From JBBQUP01 sp038212305 (GTDB taxonomy: Bacteria > Bacteroidota > Bacteroidia > Bacteroidales > Marinilabiliaceae): 7,235 bases of DNA. Below the pieces are notes generated by a model, which worked only from the letters and a program-made list of their open reading frames with translations, was not told where the DNA came from and made no database searches. How positions within the stretch are numbered: the stretch's first letter is position 1; each line of letters opens with the position of its first letter. Positions 5,854-7,235 of this stretch are shown here, in pieces. Both the position numbers and the translations under genes were made by a program. The stretch covers positions 1 to 7,235 of the forward strand of contig JBBQUP010000129.1 of assembly GCA_038212305.1 (NCBI GenBank), in the 5' to 3' direction.

Positions 5854-6042
5854 AAAAAGCAAGATCAAAAAAAATTTTCTTTTGAAAATTTTAACGTAAA
5901 TCTTTGCTTTTGTTTTATGAATACAAATTGCACATTATGCACAACTTAGATTAATATTTTATTGATTTATGCCTTGTGAATAAAAGCGATAAAACCTGCA
6001 AAATGAATAGTTACAGAATACAATTTTTCAATTTTTACCCCT

Positions 6043-6048
6043 AAAGGA
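6043..6048 (+). promoter_or_regulatory. Ribosome binding site of the sigma-like gene
   Basis: AAAGGA lies 7 nt before the ATG at 6056. It is unusually good for this window, where other genes lack a visible Shine-Dalgarno site, and it fixes the start. No convincing -33/-7 pair is seen close upstream; AATCTTTG at 5899-5906 is a one-mismatch -7 candidate without a clear -33. Confidence 0.7.
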
Positions 6049-6055
6049 TCAAATC

Positions 6056-6781
6056 ATGTCACATACACATGTGCTTAAGTCGATGTCAATTGCTGAATTA
6101 TTTACTTTGATGACAGATAATAAGTTATACGCAACCCTCTCATTGCGGGCCTACAATGAATTTAAGGATCGGTATGAAAAAGAGTTGTGGAATATTTGCC
6201 ATTCAGTGTGCTCGAAAGCCTGGATGCTGAAAATCAGGGACCTTGATAAGGATGTTTATCGGATTTCGATGCAGGAAATTTATTTAAGAGCAAAATCGTT
6301 TACAATACCAGCATCCGGAGTTTCGAAATCTTTGCAGGAAGATTTACTTGTAGGTTGGTTTTCGAGAATTGCCGAAACGGTTAAAGCTAATATTATTGCT
6401 GATAATAAAGGATTTGAAAAATATCATTTTACATTTCCCGATTATAACGATCACGTTGAAGCATTAAAATGCTATCAAACAGATAAAGAAGAACTTGATA
6501 ACAAATTAAAAAAAGAAGAAATAGACGCAGCGAAGCTTTTATTAAAAAAGGACACGTTTGAGAAGGCATTTATGAAACTAAACCCAAGGGAGCAGGAAAT
6601 ACTGTTGGAATATTTTAACCTGCAAGGGAATCAAAAGTACTTAAAAGGCGACAAAATTGTTTATCTTTGCAAGCGATTGGGAATTACTCAGGATAACCTT
6701 CTGCAAATTAAGTACAGGGGATTTCTGAAATTAAAACGGCTCTGCAATAATGAACAAAAGAAAACCGTCAACGACAGTTAA
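6056..6781 (+). CDS. Divergent sigma-70-like (ECF-type) RNA polymerase sigma factor
   Basis: This is a 241-residue protein. Residues about 22-80 (YATLSLRAYNEFKDRYEKELWNIC, DLDKDVYRISMQEIYLRAKSF) correspond to sigma region 2, which binds core polymerase and the -10 element. A Lys/Glu-rich linker lies at about 140-166. Residues about 167-228 are region 4: FEKAFMKLNPREQEILLEYF, the usual LNPREREI-type start, followed by an HTH (LCKRLGITQDNLLQIKYRGFLKLKR) for the upstream promoter element. Region 4 carries a longer insertion than usual (NLQGNQKYLKGDKI, about 188-201). It is longer than a typical ECF factor and region 2 is divergent. The next gene overlaps its 3' end by 32 bp, and no FecR-type or membrane anti-sigma gene is in view. 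The long leader from 5755 may hold its control elements. Sigma-family membership is likely; the regulon is unknown. Confidence 0.7.
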   Translation: MSHTHVLKSMSIAELFTLMTDNKLYATLSLRAYNEFKDRYEKELWNICHSVCSKAWMLKIRDLDKDVYRISMQEIYLRAKSFTIPASGVSKSLQEDLLVGWFSRIAETVKANIIADNKGFEKYHFTFPDYNDHVEALKCYQTDKEELDNKLKKEEIDAAKLLLKKDTFEKAFMKLNPREQEILLEYFNLQGNQKYLKGDKIVYLCKRLGITQDNLLQIKYRGFLKLKRLCNNEQKKTVNDS

Positions 6782-6968
6782 TCGATTAACACCTGAAGAT
6801 ACGGCTTTTGAAAACGAGCTTGTAAATATGCTTCGTTCGAGTGGTCGAATGTTTCCTTATACTTCGGATCAACTCGCATCTTTCCGCCAACTTGGACTTA
6901 ATGAGGAAGTACCCGACGATTGCAAAGATCCGCTGGGATTATTGAATGGAAAAAAGGAAGGAATATAG
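6750..6968 (+). CDS. Small unknown protein overlapping the sigma-like gene
   Basis: This is a 72-residue soluble, charged protein with a basic N-terminus (MNKRKPSTT), a likely helix at about 14-31 (PEDTAFENELVNMLRSSG), a second at about 38-49 (TSDQLASFRQLG) and an acidic segment NEEVPDDCKD followed by PLGLL. There is no signal peptide, membrane segment or zinc motif. Its ATG lies inside the sigma-like gene, with a 32-bp overlap in a different frame. This implies co-transcription and probably translational coupling, since no clear Shine-Dalgarno site is seen. I do not recognise the family. Position suggests a sigma partner or anti-sigma-like regulator, but the sequence itself gives no direct support for that. 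Confidence 0.55.
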   Translation: MNKRKPSTTVNRLTPEDTAFENELVNMLRSSGRMFPYTSDQLASFRQLGLNEEVPDDCKDPLGLLNGKKEGI

Positions 6969-6991
6969 CATCTTTATACCCGTTAATTGCC

Positions 6992-7056
6992 CACATCAGC
7001 ATATTATCGCATTAACACATCAGCACATTTACAAATTGAATAATTTACACATTTAT
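6992..7056. repeat. Short CACATCAGCA-type repeats between convergent genes
   Basis: CACATCAGCA occurs at 6992-7001 and 7016-7025, 24 bp apart, followed by related pieces (CACATTTAC at 7024-7032, TACACATTTA at 7046-7055). No hairpin terminator is evident, although both flanking genes should end here. Role unknown. Confidence 0.35.
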
Positions 7057-7063
7057 CTGATTA

Positions 7064-7235
7064 TTATAACTTTCCAATAATTTCCTTCAGCGCCCCTTCA
7101 AGATCGGGGAAATTGAAACGGAAACCTTCGTCAAGCAAATGTTTTGGCGGGGCAAATTGTCCTCCGATAACAGCAATGGCTCCTTCACCAAAAAGTATTT
7201 TCAATGCAAATGCCGGAACAGCGAAAAATGCAGGC
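7064..7235 (-). CDS. TIGR01777-family NAD(P)-binding epimerase-like protein, C-terminal fragment
   Basis: The last 56 codons and the stop (7064-7066) of a minus-strand gene that enters from the right edge. The visible tail includes VPAFALKILFGEGAIAVI, GGQFAPPKHLLDEGFRF and NFPDLEGALKEIIGKL. This matches the C-terminal pattern of the TIGR01777 family of SDR-type sugar-nucleotide epimerase-like proteins (E. coli YfcH relatives), in which a P-x-K-L-L-x-x-G-F motif precedes a final helix of the F-x-x-P-x-L-x-x-A-L type. The Rossmann fold and catalytic residues lie outside the window. The substrate of this family is generally unknown. The gene converges on the sigma-like operon. Confidence 0.8.
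   Translation of the reverse strand, partial: PAFFAVPAFALKILFGEGAIAVIGGQFAPPKHLLDEGFRFNFPDLEGALKEIIGKL

Larger units (their letters stand above)
5549..5983. other. DnaA-box cluster with AT-rich tract (candidate replication origin or DnaA-binding locus)
   Basis: Exact TTATNCACA matches lie at 5555-5563 (+), 5564-5572 (-), 5935-5943 (+) and 5975-5983 (-, TTATTCACA on the reverse strand). One-mismatch forms lie at 5619-5627 (TTATGCACG) and 5668-5676 (TTATTGACA). From my estimate of base composition, well under one exact match would be expected by chance in this length. Between the box groups, 5862-5930 is rich in A and T tracts, with AAAATTTT at 5871-5878 and 5885-5892, and could be an unwinding element. 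Genes leave the region in both directions (minus to the left, plus to the right). No dnaA, rep or par gene is in the window, so origin function is inference; a DnaA-titration or DnaA-regulated site is an alternative. Confidence 0.5.

Overview
The window looks like chromosomal DNA of a member of the Bacteroidota, probably from the Bacteroidales/Marinilabiliales side, though the lineage below phylum is a guess. The evidence is a C-terminal type IX secretion (T9SS) sorting domain, -33/-7 promoter elements of the Bacteroidota type (TTTG ... TAnnTTTG), mostly AT-rich DNA and weak Shine-Dalgarno sites.

Left part (1-3652): two minus-strand genes lie in tandem. The upstream one (1027-2961) encodes a secreted, multidomain T9SS cargo protein. 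The downstream one (906 to beyond base 1) encodes the N-terminal 302 residues of a large exported protein that may belong to the SpvB/RHS-type family. Divergent from them is a small XRE-type DNA-binding protein with a C-terminal coiled coil (3263-3652). The 301 bp between the divergent genes holds three dyads of the form GGTA-N8/9-TACC, two of them exactly 22 bp apart, plus a separate perfect palindrome at the XRE start. This suggests a local regulatory switch for the exported proteins.

Middle (3653-4874): a minus-strand gene, visibly more GC-rich than its neighbours, encodes a 311-residue protein without a signal peptide. It has an unrecognised helical N-terminal region and a C-terminal carboxypeptidase-regulatory-like beta-sandwich. 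It ends in a hairpin terminator.

The large non-coding block (4875-6055, 1.18 kb) is the most unusual part. It holds about 20 degenerate direct repeats on a 21-bp period, with 17 consecutive units free of indels. It also holds a 14-bp and a 30-bp perfect palindrome, four exact matches to the DnaA-box consensus TTATNCACA (two abutting head to head inside the 30-bp palindrome), an A/T-tract region, and a consensus promoter that runs straight into a strong intrinsic terminator. Iteron-like repeats, DnaA boxes and AT-rich DNA between outward-facing genes suggest a replication origin or another DnaA-binding locus. This is inference; no initiator or dnaA gene is in the window.

Right part (6056-7235): a divergent sigma-70-like factor overlaps a 72-residue unknown gene by 32 bp. 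Facing them at the right edge is the C-terminus of a TIGR01777-type NAD(P)-binding epimerase-family protein. A short intergenic stretch with CACATCAGCA repeats separates them.
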